Below, piece after piece: positions 43,160 to 54,424 of a stretch of DNA of 64,000 nucleotides. The notes under the pieces are model-generated. The model worked only from the letters and a program-made list of their open reading frames with translations, did no database searches and was not told the DNA's origin. Every line of letters begins with the position of its first letter. Position 1 is the stretch's first letter. This DNA is from Paenibacillus caseinilyticus (GTDB taxonomy: Bacteria > Bacillota > Bacilli > Paenibacillales > NBRC-103111), in the NCBI RefSeq assembly GCF_027533645.1, contig NZ_JAQAGY010000016.1:106934-170933 (forward strand), read 5' to 3'. Position numbers and translations under genes: made by a program.

Positions 43160-44230
43160 TTGACAAAGAATGAGTTGGCCGATTGGGGCTGGAATACAAG
43201 CTGGGAGACCGCCTTCGAAGCTTACCAGGAAGCCGGATATGTACCGGGCAGGGTGACGCTGGAGCATAAGCACATCTACAGGGTGATGACGCAAGAAGGC
43301 GAGCTGCTCGGTGAAGTCGCGGGCAAAATGAGGCACCAGGCGTTCGGAAGGGCCGATTATCCGGCGGTAGGCGACTGGGTCGCTCTGCAGCCCAGGCGAG
43401 AGGACGGGCGCGCCATGATTCATGGCATCCTGCCAAGGCAGAGCAAGTTCTCCCGCAAAGCGGCGGGTTCCGGTGTGGCGGAACAAATCGTCGCCGCGAA
43501 TGTGGATACGGTCTTCCTGGTGCATGCGCTGAACCAGGATTTCAATCTGCGGCGGCTGGAGCGGTACTTGACGCTTGCCTATGAGAGCGGCGCCATGCCT
43601 GTCGTGGTGCTGAGCAAGGCGGATCTGTCCGGCGATGTGGCAGGACGGATCGCCGAAGTGGAAGCCGTGGCGCCCGGCGTCTTCATCCACGCCGTATCCC
43701 CGCTGCAGGATGAGGGCGTCGAGGCGCTGCGCACCTACCTGGGACAGGGGCGGACAGCGGCGCTGCTCGGTTCCTCGGGGGCCGGCAAGTCGACGCTGGC
43801 CAACCGGTTGTACGGCGAGGAGGTGCTGCTCACCGGCGGCATCCGCGAAGGCGACGACCGCGGAAGGCATACCACGACGCACCGCGAACTCGTGAGGCTG
43901 CCGGAGGGCGGTCTGCTGATCGACACGCCGGGCATGCGGGAGCTTCAGCTCTGGGATGCGGAGGGCGGTCTGGATCTCGCATTCCGCGACATCGAGGCGC
44001 TGGCGGCGGACTGCCGCTTCGGCGACTGCGGGCATGGGGGCGAGCCCGGCTGTGCCGTGCAGGCGGCGCTGGCCGCCGGTACGCTGGCAGAGGCCCGCTA
44101 CCGCAGCTATCTCAAGCTGCAGAAGGAGCTGGCGTACGAGGCGCGCAAGGAAGATCCGGCGCTGCAGCGGGAAGAGCGCGACCGGTGGAAGAAGCTACAG
44201 AAGCAGGTGCGCAAGGGGCCGCTCCGCTAG
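43160..44230 (+). CDS. rsgA: Ribosome small-subunit-dependent GTPase A
   Basis: A 356-residue circularly permuted GTPase that helps 30S subunit maturation. An N-terminal OB-like domain (YRVMTQEGELLGEVAGKMRH) is followed by G4 (VVLSKAD), G1 (GSSGAGKSTLANRL) and G3 (IDTPGMREL) in permuted order. The zinc domain has CRFGDCGHGGEPGC. The length suits the long RsgA type. TTG at 43160 has CACGGAGA upstream and begins at the expected point; ATG 43097 would add 21 residues. A tandem-repeat and palindrome region lies before it. It may be a paralogue of the housekeeping rsgA. Confidence 0.88.
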   Translation: MTKNELADWGWNTSWETAFEAYQEAGYVPGRVTLEHKHIYRVMTQEGELLGEVAGKMRHQAFGRADYPAVGDWVALQPRREDGRAMIHGILPRQSKFSRKAAGSGVAEQIVAANVDTVFLVHALNQDFNLRRLERYLTLAYESGAMPVVVLSKADLSGDVAGRIAEVEAVAPGVFIHAVSPLQDEGVEALRTYLGQGRTAALLGSSGAGKSTLANRLYGEEVLLTGGIREGDDRGRHTTTHRELVRLPEGGLLIDTPGMRELQLWDAEGGLDLAFRDIEALAADCRFGDCGHGGEPGCAVQAALAAGTLAEARYRSYLKLQKELAYEARKEDPALQREERDRWKKLQKQVRKGPLR

Positions 44231-44366
44231 TAAGGGAAGGGAAGCGGCGGAGAGGCTCCCGGCCTGGGGTGCTGCTGACGCGGCAGGTGGCAGAGAACGG
44301 CCTTCTCCCGAACCCGGCGGCGGGACTCTACGACGCCTGACCGGCTGGAACGGCAGATAACGGGCC

Positions 44367-44406
44367 ATAAGACGGATCTCCCGCGAGTGCGGTGAATCCG
44401 TCTTAT
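44367..44406 (+). terminator. Hairpin after rsgA
   Basis: ATAAGACGGAT pairs with ATCCGTCTTAT over an 18-nt loop. No T tract, so termination is possible but not strong. Confidence 0.5.
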
Positions 44407-44484
44407 GCTATTCCCTGAGATGGCCGGAGCGTGAAGGAATCCTGCTGTCGTATCCGTACTACGGATGAAGGCCAGGACGGAGAT

Positions 44485-44682
44485 TTACTCCGCCGTTTCT
44501 TCCGAGGATTCTTGGACGGGCAGCAGCTTGAAGCCCATTTTGGCACCGGTTTCGTAGGTGAAGGAGAATGATCCTGTCATATCCTCGTCGCTCATCCGCC
44601 CTTCCGTAACTTCCTGCATCAGCCAGTCGTTGACAATCGCGAGCAATCCGCTGAACCATGGTTCGATAATATCTGTTTTCAT
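44485..44682 (-). CDS. Hypothetical protein (65 aa)
   Basis: A 65-residue acidic protein (DIIEPWFSGLLAIVNDWLMQ, then SDEDMTGSFSFTYETGAKMG, C-terminal ESSEETAE). GGGGGT precedes two adjacent ATGs; I take the second (44682) for spacing. No family recognised. It is divergent from the response-regulator-like gene. Confidence 0.6.
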   Translation of the reverse strand: MKTDIIEPWFSGLLAIVNDWLMQEVTEGRMSDEDMTGSFSFTYETGAKMGFKLLPVQESSEETAE

Positions 44683-44896
44683 CATGTACCCCCTTAGGTC
44701 ACTGAATCCTGGGCCCTTGGTCCCGGATTTCGTTGTGGTATGTATTTTGTTATATAAGATTCATCGGCGTAATAAGCCTTTCAGTTTAGTGGAAATTGCA
44801 CGGAAGCTTCAGTCCGGCATGCGCAAGGGTAATAAGAAGGAGGAATCGAAGCACACACTGCAGGATCCGATGGATCGATCAAAGGGGGCAGGAACC

Positions 44897-46051
44897 ATGT
44901 ACCGGATACTCGTGGTAGGCGGAGCGGTCGCGGACCCGGAGCGCTTCGTACAGCTCCTCGGCCGGATGCGTCCGCATCCGTTGGAAGCCGTATTCACAGA
45001 CGAAGGCGAAGCGGACTGGAAGAAGGCGGCCGAGGTGCGGCCGGATCTCCTCGTGCTGGAGGTCGCTGCCGCCGGCGAAGGGGCGGCGGAGGAAGTGGGG
45101 CTGTGGAAGTCCCGGCAGCCGCAGGCGAAGATCGTGGCGGTACAGACGGGAGGCGCCGATGCCGGATCTGAGGGGATGACGGAAGCCGCCTGGAGCGGAG
45201 CAGTGCCGGGGCCGCTGCTCCCGGAGGAGGCCGCGGCTCTGCTCGGAGCGCTTGCGGCGGAGCTTGAGACCGAGCGCCGGGCAAGGGCGGCGGAGCTGCG
45301 GCTGGCGGAGAAGACGATGGAGTTCATGCCGCTGGCCGAACAGCAAATCGTGCTGACCCTGATGCAGCAGGAAGCCGCTGGGGAAGAGGGGGCGGTGCTA
45401 GCAGGCCTAGGGACGCTATTCACCGGCCTCGGGCTCGGCCCCATCTACGGCCGCGCCGCGGTGATCCTCCTCCCCGAAGCGGGAGGCGCTCCGGAGCTGC
45501 CACCGGGTATGGGCGCGGGGCAGCTGTACGAGGCGGTACGCAGCCGGGCTAAGGCGGACGGCGAGTTCGCGGTGGTGGGCCCGCTCGTCGGCCGCTGGCT
45601 GGCCGTACTGCGGCTCGGCGCGCATCCGCAGGCGGAGGCGCCGGACTTCGGCGAGAGCTGCAGGCCGTGGGCCGAAGGCCTGGCGGGCTTCCTGAAGGGA
45701 CAGCTGGGCCTGAGCTGCACGATCGGTCTGGGCGGCCTGGGCGAAGGCGCCGCCGGGCTGCGGCAGTCGCTTCTAGAGGCGGCGGCCGCTCTGGAGGAGG
45801 AAGCCGGCTCGGGGAGCGGGACAGCGGCAGCTCCTTGGGCGGCGTCCGGGGAGAAGCTGGCGCAGGAGATCCGGCTGCTGCAGGAAGAGCGGGAGCGGCG
45901 GATCCATGTTGAACAGCAGGCGGAGCTGCCGTCAGCAGCTGTCTTGCAGGCGGCGGCAGGGGCTTCAGCCGCGGCGTTCCCGGACCCGGCAGGCGGGCAG
46001 CCGGGTCCGTCCGGTGCGCTGGACGCGCCGTTCCTGCCGGCGGGCCGATAG
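44897..46051 (+). CDS. Response-regulator-like protein (YesN-type) lacking the AraC output domain
   Basis: A 384-residue protein. Residues about 1-115 look like a degenerate receiver (RILVVGGAVADPERFVQLLG, VRPDLLVLEVAAAG). The middle part (about 150-310) resembles the linker of AraC-type response regulators of Paenibacillus, notably SCTIGLGGLGEGAAGLRQSL. No C-terminal AraC helix-turn-helix follows; the last 80 residues are Ala/Gly/Pro-rich. AAAGGGGGCAGG precedes the ATG. It may be a decayed or repurposed regulator. Confidence 0.65.
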   Translation: MYRILVVGGAVADPERFVQLLGRMRPHPLEAVFTDEGEADWKKAAEVRPDLLVLEVAAAGEGAAEEVGLWKSRQPQAKIVAVQTGGADAGSEGMTEAAWSGAVPGPLLPEEAAALLGALAAELETERRARAAELRLAEKTMEFMPLAEQQIVLTLMQQEAAGEEGAVLAGLGTLFTGLGLGPIYGRAAVILLPEAGGAPELPPGMGAGQLYEAVRSRAKADGEFAVVGPLVGRWLAVLRLGAHPQAEAPDFGESCRPWAEGLAGFLKGQLGLSCTIGLGGLGEGAAGLRQSLLEAAAALEEEAGSGSGTAAAPWAASGEKLAQEIRLLQEERERRIHVEQQAELPSAAVLQAAAGASAAAFPDPAGGQPGPSGALDAPFLPAGR

Positions 46052-46158
46052 GGCGCAGCCGCAGGTCCGTGGGCGTCCGGCCGGCTCCGCAGCCGCGGTA
46101 CGGAGGCCGAAGCGCTCCCGCTTGCCCTGCGGCAGCCCAGCCGCCGCAGATCAGCCCC

Positions 46159-46200
46159 AACAGCCCCATTTCGTAAGGAATACGAAATGGGGCTGTTTTC
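46159..46200 (+). terminator. Bidirectional terminator, RR-like gene / glnS
   Basis: A 17-bp perfect stem (AACAGCCCCATTTCGTA and its complement) over an AGGAA loop, with TTTTC on the plus side. Confidence 0.9.
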
Positions 46201-46205
46201 TTGTT

Positions 46206-47882
<1,677 letters not shown>

Positions 47883-48109
47883 GTCGATCAACCTCTCCTC
47901 AAGGAATAACGTGTAGAAATAACTGCCAACTGGCTTGCGATATCTCTCTATAATACACAAAAAAAGCCGCAAATATAATGGCTTTCCGCACGAATCTATG
48001 AAAATGGCAAGGCTGCTTGCATAGTCAGGCGCCCCGCCCGTCTTGGACGGCCCCCACACCTTTGCCCGTCCTTCCACATAGGATGGAGAAAAGGAGAGGG
48101 ATCGCTGCC

Positions 48110-48685
48110 ATGAAGGCAAACAACACAACGGGACGGTACATTACGACAGCCGTGCTGCAGAAGGTCGCGGGGGCGATGCTCCCGTTCTATCACCGCATTG
48201 CCGTGAACCGGGCTTATGCGGCCGCCTGGACGAAGGCTGTGCGCAATGCGGACCTGGGGGTCATCGAGCGGCTGCTGCGCGAGGTGAGGCTGTCCCTGCC
48301 CCGCGTCCTGTCGATCTCGACCAACGGGATCGGCTATTTCATCGATTTTCGGGCGCCCCGCCCCGTCATCCAGTATACGAACGGAACATCGCTGCGGCCG
48401 GGAACGACCCAGTTTTATTTCCATACGGGGGTGCACCGGTCCATCGCGCGCGTCTTGGTGCCCCTGTACCGGGAGATCGTGCGCAATAAACCGTTCGCCC
48501 GTCTGATCGTGGCGGCGGTCCGTTCGGGGAATGCGGCTCTGCTGAACCGGCTGATCCGCAGCAAGGTCACGACCCGGGCGCTGAAGTCCATTACGATCGA
48601 GGCTTCGGGCTTCTCGCTCGGCTTCCGGTATGCTGCGAGCCCGTATACTTTCTACAACCAGTTTTTCCGCGAACTGACGCCGTAA
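48110..48685 (+). CDS. Hypothetical protein with an internal duplication (191 aa)
   Basis: A 191-residue basic protein. Two halves look alike: [20 protein letters not shown]...[16 protein letters not shown] and [20 protein letters not shown]...[16 protein letters not shown]. Each has a helix pair, then a short beta-strand block ending in a G-x-x-[FI]-x-F pattern. AAGGAGAGGGATCGCTGCC precedes the ATG. No family is recognised; the duplicated structure suggests a two-lobed small protein. Confidence 0.7.
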   Translation: MKANNTTGRYITTAVLQKVAGAMLPFYHRIAVNRAYAAAWTKAVRNADLGVIERLLREVRLSLPRVLSISTNGIGYFIDFRAPRPVIQYTNGTSLRPGTTQFYFHTGVHRSIARVLVPLYREIVRNKPFARLIVAAVRSGNAALLNRLIRSKVTTRALKSITIEASGFSLGFRYAASPYTFYNQFFRELTP

Positions 48686-48708
48686 CAAACGTGCCTTGCT
48701 ATACAAAA

Positions 48709-48755
48709 CAAGCGCCCCCAGGCCCGGACATCGTCCAGATCTGGGGGCGCTTGGG
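48709..48755 (-). terminator. Terminator between two convergent hypothetical genes
   Basis: CAAGCGCCCCCAG pairs perfectly with CTGGGGGCGCTTG. On the minus strand it is followed by TTTTG. Confidence 0.85.
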
Positions 48756-48782
48756 GTTCCATGGATATGGATATCCGCAGCC

Positions 48783-49106
48783 TTACCGGGCTTCCGGCTC
48801 ATCCTTCTCCAGCCTGCCGAGCAGCTGGGAGGCCTTGCCGACATCCTGGGCATGGACATCGAGCTGGATGTGTTCGTTGTTATGCGGATCAATGGCGGCC
48901 GCTGCGGTCTGGATCGTGCCGAGATGAGAATCGGCATTGGCCTTGAGCCGGCACCGGATATCCTTGGACCTCAGATACCGGTAGTGGGCTTCGAGCTTGC
49001 GGGCTTCGGGCCCGATGCCGCTGGATACCGTCTTCCACCCGGCATTGCGGCGGTACAGGAAGCCAAGAACCGTTAGGAAGGCCAAGAATAACAGTAGAGT
49101 TTCCAT
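48783..49106 (-). CDS. Hypothetical membrane-anchored protein (107 aa)
   Basis: A 107-residue protein with one N-terminal TM helix (METLLLFLAFLTVLGFLY) and a soluble part containing SGIGPEARKLEAHYRYLRSK and NEHIQLDVHAQDVGKASQLL. ATG 49106 is chosen because AAGGTGG lies 8 nt upstream; GTG starts further up are in frame. Unknown function. Confidence 0.65.
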   Translation of the reverse strand: METLLLFLAFLTVLGFLYRRNAGWKTVSSGIGPEARKLEAHYRYLRSKDIRCRLKANADSHLGTIQTAAAAIDPHNNEHIQLDVHAQDVGKASQLLGRLEKDEPEAR

Positions 49107-49726
49107 CGCGTGCACCACCTTGGTCAGAAATAAAAGAATAAAAACTCATAATAAAAGCGTTTTCAAACCAATATTTGTTAGTAAGTTACCATATGCCCTG
49201 CAGCCAAGTCAAATGATTGTTCCTCGGAACATAGTAAGAAGAGGGGGAGAAGGGAATGCAGGAGATGTATCGCGCGGGAATACGCTTGCGGGTGATACCG
49301 GCGCGGCGGTGAATTCACCTGCGGAGAAGTGGGAGGATAACGGCCATCCCGCTCAACCCGGAGAGAACGGGACAAGATACGGAGCTCGCTGCGCAATAGG
49401 GCGGCGGCATGCAGACTCCCCGCAGCACCGGCGGGCTGCATAAGCTTCAGCGTACTAGCCATCGATGCGGCAGTGGCATGGACATGAAGTTCTGCTGTGG
49501 CAGAACAGGCCGGCGGCCGGCTGGACGGTAACGCATTATTACCCGCTGCCGCCCCGGTTGAAACGCTCCCCCGGATTTTGCGCATAAAAAACGGCAGCCT
49601 CCCGCTCATCGTTGACAGGGCTCTCGGGGGTAGGCTACGATGGGGGAAAACATCAGGGACGGCCCGGCGTCATGCAGGGCCGAAGGAAGCCGGGAGACCC
49701 TCCGGATGGGAGGAGACTGAGAGCGT
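49107..49726. other. Intergenic region (about 620 bp) with a promoter for the DUF2252 gene
   Basis: No gene is supported. TTGACA (49612-49617), an 18-nt spacer and TACGAT (49636-49641) form a likely SigA promoter. The transcribed leader (49650-49715) contains GC-rich self-complementary stretches (GGCCCGGCG...AAGCCGGGAG) but matches no riboswitch I know. Confidence 0.5.
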
Positions 49727-51088
49727 ATGAACAGCGAGCGATTGACCGAACGCGTCCAGCAGACACAGCGGAGACTGCGCAAAGAGATGCTGAGCAGCGT
49801 CTTGAATGAATTCGACGGGAGTCTGATGGGGCTGGAGGAGAGCAAGCGGCGCCAGAAATATGCCAAGATGGCAGGCAGCCCGTTTTCCTTTTACCGCGGA
49901 AGCGCCTATTTATTTTATTTTGACGTATCGCGGGAATGGTTCCCGTATCACAGCGACCCCGAGCGTCCGACGTGGATCCAGGGTGATTTGCATTTTGAGA
50001 ACTTCGGCGCTTTCCGCAGCGAGAACGGGCGGATGGTGTATGATGTGAACGATTTTGACGAAGGATGCCTCGGCTCTTATCTCTACGACCTGCTCCGGAT
50101 GTCGGTGAGCGTGGCGCTGGTCTGCCGTACGCTGCAGACAGACCCGGAGGGACAGAAGGAGGCGGTCGCAAGCTATCTGACCGCTTACTGCAAACAGATC
50201 CGCCGGTTCGTGAACCGCAAGGACGATCCGCGGACGCTCGTGTTCGACAAGGAAGGGACGAAGGGGGCGATCCGGCGCCTGCTCAAGAAGACGGAGAAGC
50301 GGCTCGCTTCCCACTTCCTCGAAGGGGTCACGACGCTGACGAGGGATACCCGCAAGTTCACGAAGTCGGAGGAGATTCTGCCGCCGACTCCCGAGGAGAG
50401 GGAAGCGCTGGAAGCTGCTTGGCCCCACTACCTGCAGACGCTGCAGGCGAAGGGCATCCAGCCCGAGGGCTATTACCGGATCAAGGACCTCGCGGTGAAG
50501 CACGGCTCGGGAACGGCCTCGATCGGCCTGGACCGGTTCTATGTGCTGATCGAAGGGGAAGGCGGCGAGGGGGCGCTCGACGATATCGTGCTGGAGGTCA
50601 AGGAAGTGCGCACGCCGGTGCCCGCGTATTTCGTGAAGCATAACGAAGCGTTCTGGAAGAACATGGGCCACCAGGGCAAGCGGGTGATCCTGACCCAGCA
50701 GGCCATGCACCATGAGGCCGACCCGTATCTCGGATACTTGACGCTGGACGGCCGCGACTTCTATGTGCGGGAGAGGTCCCCGTACAAAAAGCGGCTGAAG
50801 ACCGACCGCCTGGAAGGGGCGGACGAGCTGCACGAAGTGCTGCAGACGATGGGCCGGATCACGGCCAAGCTGCACGCCAGGGCGGATGCGGACATGGACC
50901 ACGGCCTGATGGGCTATCACAGCGAAGACGAGATCGACCGGGCGATCGGCGGCGATAAAGCCGCGTTCTGCGACTACATCGCCCAGTGGGCGATCGCGTA
51001 TGCCTACCAGGTGGAAGAGGATTACGTCCTCTTCCTGGAGTGGCTGCAGGAGCGCGGGGGAGCCGGGGCGCAAGGGACGGAATCCTAG
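49727..51088 (+). CDS. DUF2252-family protein
   Basis: A 453-residue protein of the DUF2252 family (kinase-like fold suspected). Signature stretches are AKMAGSPFSFYRGSAYLFYF, WIQGDLHFENFGAFRSENGR and VYDVNDFDEGCLGSYLYDLL; the D-x-H-x-x-N and DFDE motifs resemble aminoglycoside-phosphotransferase catalytic and metal sites. No function is established. GGGAGGAGACTGAGAGCG precedes the ATG. Confidence 0.88.
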   Translation: MNSERLTERVQQTQRRLRKEMLSSVLNEFDGSLMGLEESKRRQKYAKMAGSPFSFYRGSAYLFYFDVSREWFPYHSDPERPTWIQGDLHFENFGAFRSENGRMVYDVNDFDEGCLGSYLYDLLRMSVSVALVCRTLQTDPEGQKEAVASYLTAYCKQIRRFVNRKDDPRTLVFDKEGTKGAIRRLLKKTEKRLASHFLEGVTTLTRDTRKFTKSEEILPPTPEEREALEAAWPHYLQTLQAKGIQPEGYYRIKDLAVKHGSGTASIGLDRFYVLIEGEGGEGALDDIVLEVKEVRTPVPAYFVKHNEAFWKNMGHQGKRVILTQQAMHHEADPYLGYLTLDGRDFYVRERSPYKKRLKTDRLEGADELHEVLQTMGRITAKLHARADADMDHGLMGYHSEDEIDRAIGGDKAAFCDYIAQWAIAYAYQVEEDYVLFLEWLQERGGAGAQGTES

Positions 51089-51271
51089 GAAGTTGGAGCG
51101 CGAAGAAGAGGGGCGGGCGGCCATGGGCTGCTCTCCCCTCTCTTCATGTAGTGCATCGGCTTTCCTGCCCGCGCTGCGCCTTCCGCGTCCCGACGGTTTG
51201 ACGGGCAAGCCCGTCCCCACCGTCAAGCCGTCCGTCCGTAACCGGCGGCAGCCGGGGATGCCCGCCTGCCG

Positions 51272-52144
51272 TTACCGGGTCCCGGCCGCCTCCTCGAGCT
51301 CGCGCATCCGCTCCAGCACCCGGCGTTTGCGGTACAGCATCGTTCCTGCTTCCACTACGTCCTGCAGGGTGCTGCGGTTGAGGAAGGCGCCGAAGACCAT
51401 ACCGGCCACCGGCACCATCTGGAACAGCTTCTTCCAGCCGAAGTTGTCCCGGTAGGCGGCGATCACCTCGCGCCAGCCTTGCAGCTGGGAGAGGGCCTCG
51501 CGCTGCCGGTTCTCGCTGCCGAAGTCGGCGATCTCGCCCAGCACCGCCTTCTTGCCGACGATATCGGAGTTCACGAACTGCAGGCACTTGATGACGAAGA
51601 TGCGCTCCCCTTTGTCCTTGGGGTCGAATCCGTACACGATGGCGAGCTCCTGCAGCACCTTCAGCGATAAGCCGAGCAGGGCGGGGATATCGATGGCGAG
51701 CGTGAAGATGCCGCCGAATCCGGTCGTCGCTCCCTGGGCCGTGGCCAAGGTCACCCGGCTCTTCGCCAGCTCGGCCGCCGCCCGGTCCATCACGGCCAGC
51801 GGCAAGGAGGCAGCCCCTTCCATCGTCAGCGGGGCCCCGGAGGACGGCCCTCCTGCCCGGCGCTGCTCCTCCTCAAGCCGCTGCAGAATCCCGCGCTCGG
51901 AGAGGAGATAGCGGCCGCCGGTCTGCACGAAGCTGCCGACCTCATCCATGGCCAGTCCGATCTTGTCCTGGATGAACTTCGGCGTGAGCCGGTCGAGGAG
52001 TTGGAAGGGGAGGCGGCCGATCTTCTCCCAGAACCACAGGTCTCCCTGGTCCTTCTCCCAGGCCTCGATCTCCCGCAGCGCGTTCTGCAGATCCTGTACC
52101 GTCTCGGCCCCGCGGGCCGCCGTTTCTTTCTCGGGTGTGGTCAT
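51272..52144 (-). CDS. EcsC-family protein
   Basis: A 290-residue protein of the EcsC family. The N-terminal WEKDQGDLWFWEKIGRLPFQ then RLTPKFIQDKIGLAMDE and the middle TGFGGIFTLAIDIPALLGLS (hydrophobic, membrane-associated) are typical, as is PVAGMVFGAFLNRSTLQDV. EcsC homologues are linked to ABC transport and secretion, but the role is unclear. GGAGTGAAGCGTC precedes the ATG. Monocistronic, divergent from proS. Confidence 0.85.
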   Translation of the reverse strand: MTTPEKETAARGAETVQDLQNALREIEAWEKDQGDLWFWEKIGRLPFQLLDRLTPKFIQDKIGLAMDEVGSFVQTGGRYLLSERGILQRLEEEQRRAGGPSSGAPLTMEGAASLPLAVMDRAAAELAKSRVTLATAQGATTGFGGIFTLAIDIPALLGLSLKVLQELAIVYGFDPKDKGERIFVIKCLQFVNSDIVGKKAVLGEIADFGSENRQREALSQLQGWREVIAAYRDNFGWKKLFQMVPVAGMVFGAFLNRSTLQDVVEAGTMLYRKRRVLERMRELEEAAGTR

Positions 52145-52379
52145 GACGCTTCACTCCTTCATTGGTTCTAGTCCTCCATACTACGCGGCAGGGGCGGAGG
52201 AGGATGCAAAGATACGGCTGCGGAGGGGGGCAGGCTCCCGGGGAGCGGGCGGAGAGCGGCTTAACGGCAGGGACCGGAAAATCGTGGAAGGGCCCCGCGG
52301 AACCCCGCCTGCAGGACGCTTGCCAAATGGAAAAAAGTGGTGTAGACTCGATTTTAATCATTTTGCGCGAATAGGCCAA
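52145..52379. other. Upstream part of the ecsC-proS intergenic region
   Basis: About 235 bp before the T-box. No gene. A weakly matching promoter may lie near 52340-52365 (TAGACT ... TTTAAT) but spacing is poor. Confidence 0.35.
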
Positions 52380-52649
52380 AAAGCATTCGACCAAGGTCAT
52401 AGACCTGCGGCTGCTGCCGGTTCAGAGAGGGCGCCCTGCTGCGAAGCGCCTCCGGATCCCGCATCGTCTCCCGCCTTGGAAGCTGCTGCGGGGAAAGAAG
52501 GGGGACTCCTCTCGACTATCTGCAGCCGGGACCTCCCGTTATCAGGGAAGAGAAGGCGCACCGCCCCCGGGAATCCGCAATCGGGCAGGCGCGTCACAAT
52601 AAGGGTGGTACCACGGCACGCATTCGTCCCTTGACGAGGCGTGCTTTTT
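52380..52649 (+). ncRNA. T-box leader of prolyl-tRNA synthetase
   Basis: AAGGGTGGTACCACGG (52601-52616) is the T-box antiterminator core that pairs with the tRNA acceptor end. It is followed by a terminator: GCACGC (52616-52621), inner TCGTC/GACGA, GCGTGC (52639-52644) and TTTTT. A Stem-I-like region with AGAGAGGGC lies at about 52423. The specifier should be a CCN proline codon; CCC/CCG in GGATCCCGCATC (about 52457) is a candidate but not certain. Uncharged tRNA-Pro would allow proS transcription. Confidence 0.9.
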
Positions 52650-52684
52650 GTTATACACCGAGAAGGTTCTAAGGAGGAGTTGTC

Positions 52685-54424
52685 ATGAAGCAAAGCTCAC
52701 TGTTCCTGCCTACCCTGCGGGAGGTGCCGGCCGAAGCGGAGGCGGCGAGCCACCGGCTGCTCCTGCGCGCGGGCATGATCCGGCCGTTGGCCTCGGGAGT
52801 CTACACGTACCTGCCGCTCGGCCGGAAGGTGCTGCGCAAAGTGGAGGAGCTGATCCGCCGGGAGATGGAGGAGGCGGGAGCCCAGGAAGTATTGCTGCCT
52901 GCCATGCAGCCGGCAGAGCTGTGGCAGGCCTCGGGGCGGTACGAAGTCTATGGGCCGGAGCTGATCCGGCTGACAGACCGGCACGGGCGGGAATTCGCCC
53001 TCGGGCCGACCCACGAGGAAGTCATTACGTCGCTGGTGCGAGATGAGATCGGCACGTACCGCAAGCTGCCGGTCACCCTCTTCCAGATCCAGACGAAGTT
53101 CCGCGACGAGCGGCGGCCCCGCTTCGGTCTGCTGCGGGGCCGGGAGTTCCTGATGAAGGATGCTTATTCCTTCGATAGGGACGAAGAGGGGCTGGCGCAG
53201 AGCTACCGGAGGATGGAGGCGGCATATCACCGGATTCTGGCCGGATGCGGCCTGCGCTACCGGGCGGTCGAAGCCGATTCGGGGTCGATCGGGGGCGAAG
53301 GGGGCACCCATGAATTCATGGCGCTGGCGGGGATCGGCGAAGATACCGTCGTGAGCTGCACGGCCTGTGACTACGCCGCCAACCTGGAGAAGGCGGAAGC
53401 GGCTTGGCAAGCGCCAGCAGCTACGGAGAAGGCTGTGCCGGCGGCAGAGCGGTGGCATACGCCGGGGCTGCGGACCATCGCCGAGCTGACAGAGCGGCTC
53501 GGGCCGGAAGCGGACCTCCTGCTGAAGACGCTGATCTGCTTGGCGGACGGCCAGCCTGTCGCCGTGGTGGTGCGCGGCAGGCACGAAGTGAACGAGGCGA
53601 AGGTCCGTGCGGCGCTCGGCGCGGAGGTGCTGGAGCTGGCGGATGCCGAGACGACGCAGCGTATCACCGGCGCTCCGGTGGGCTTCGCGGGGCCGGCGGG
53701 TCTGCGCGTGCCGGTGCTCGTCGACCGGGAAGCGGCGGCCCTGGCGGAAGGCATCGCAGGCGCGAACGAGGACGGCTGGCATCTGCGGCACGTGCAGCCG
53801 GGCAGGGATTTTCCGCTGGAGCGTGTGGGCGATTACCGCAATGTGTGTGCGGAGGATGCCTGTCCGCGCTGCGGCGCAGAGCTGGAGCACCACCGGGGGA
53901 TCGAGGTGGGCCATGTGTTCAAGCTCGGCACCAAATACAGCGCGAAGCTCGGCGCTGTCTTCACGGACGAGGGCGGGACGGAGCGCCCGATGATCATGGG
54001 CTGCTACGGCATTGGGGTGTCGCGCGTGCTCGCCGCCGTTGTCGAGCAGAGCCACGACGAACAGGGGATCTTGTGGCCTGACACGCTGGCTCCGTTCGAC
54101 GTGCATCTGATCCCGCTGGCGGCGGAGGGAGAAGCCGCCGGGCTGGCGCAGGGGCTGTACGGCCGGCTGCGGAGCCTGGGGCTCGACGTGCTGCTCGACG
54201 ACCGGACCGAGCGCCCCGGCGTGAAGTTCAAGGATGCCGACCTGATCGGCGTGCCGGTGCGCATCGTGGCCGGGCGGGATGCCGCCGGAGGCATCGTCGA
54301 GTACAAGGAGCGGCGCGGCGGGGAAGCGGTCAAGCTGATGGCGGAGGAGGCGGTGGAGCGCGTGCTGGCCCGGCTGGCGCACCGAACCGGCAGCGGCAGA
54401 GGAGGCGGTCCGGAGGGGGCCTGA
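52685..54424 (+). CDS. proS: Prolyl-tRNA synthetase (bacterial type)
   Basis: A 579-residue class II synthetase. The N-terminus matches ProRS (RLLLRAGMIRPLASGVYTYL, a motif 1 region). Motif 2 is KFRDERRPRFGLLRGREFLM and motif 3 includes GCYGIGVSRVLAAVVEQ. The editing (INS) domain lies at about residues 225-410 and the anticodon-binding domain at the end. AGGAGGAGTTGTC precedes the ATG. Transcription is controlled by a T-box leader. A second proS elsewhere in the genome is common in Bacillota. Confidence 0.96.
   Translation: MKQSSLFLPTLREVPAEAEAASHRLLLRAGMIRPLASGVYTYLPLGRKVLRKVEELIRREMEEAGAQEVLLPAMQPAELWQASGRYEVYGPELIRLTDRHGREFALGPTHEEVITSLVRDEIGTYRKLPVTLFQIQTKFRDERRPRFGLLRGREFLMKDAYSFDRDEEGLAQSYRRMEAAYHRILAGCGLRYRAVEADSGSIGGEGGTHEFMALAGIGEDTVVSCTACDYAANLEKAEAAWQAPAATEKAVPAAERWHTPGLRTIAELTERLGPEADLLLKTLICLADGQPVAVVVRGRHEVNEAKVRAALGAEVLELADAETTQRITGAPVGFAGPAGLRVPVLVDREAAALAEGIAGANEDGWHLRHVQPGRDFPLERVGDYRNVCAEDACPRCGAELEHHRGIEVGHVFKLGTKYSAKLGAVFTDEGGTERPMIMGCYGIGVSRVLAAVVEQSHDEQGILWPDTLAPFDVHLIPLAAEGEAAGLAQGLYGRLRSLGLDVLLDDRTERPGVKFKDADLIGVPVRIVAGRDAAGGIVEYKERRGGEAVKLMAEEAVERVLARLAHRTGSGRGGGPEGA

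Noticed and set aside
52697..54382. Long minus-strand frame opposite proS
   Set aside because: Antisense shadow of prolyl-tRNA synthetase.
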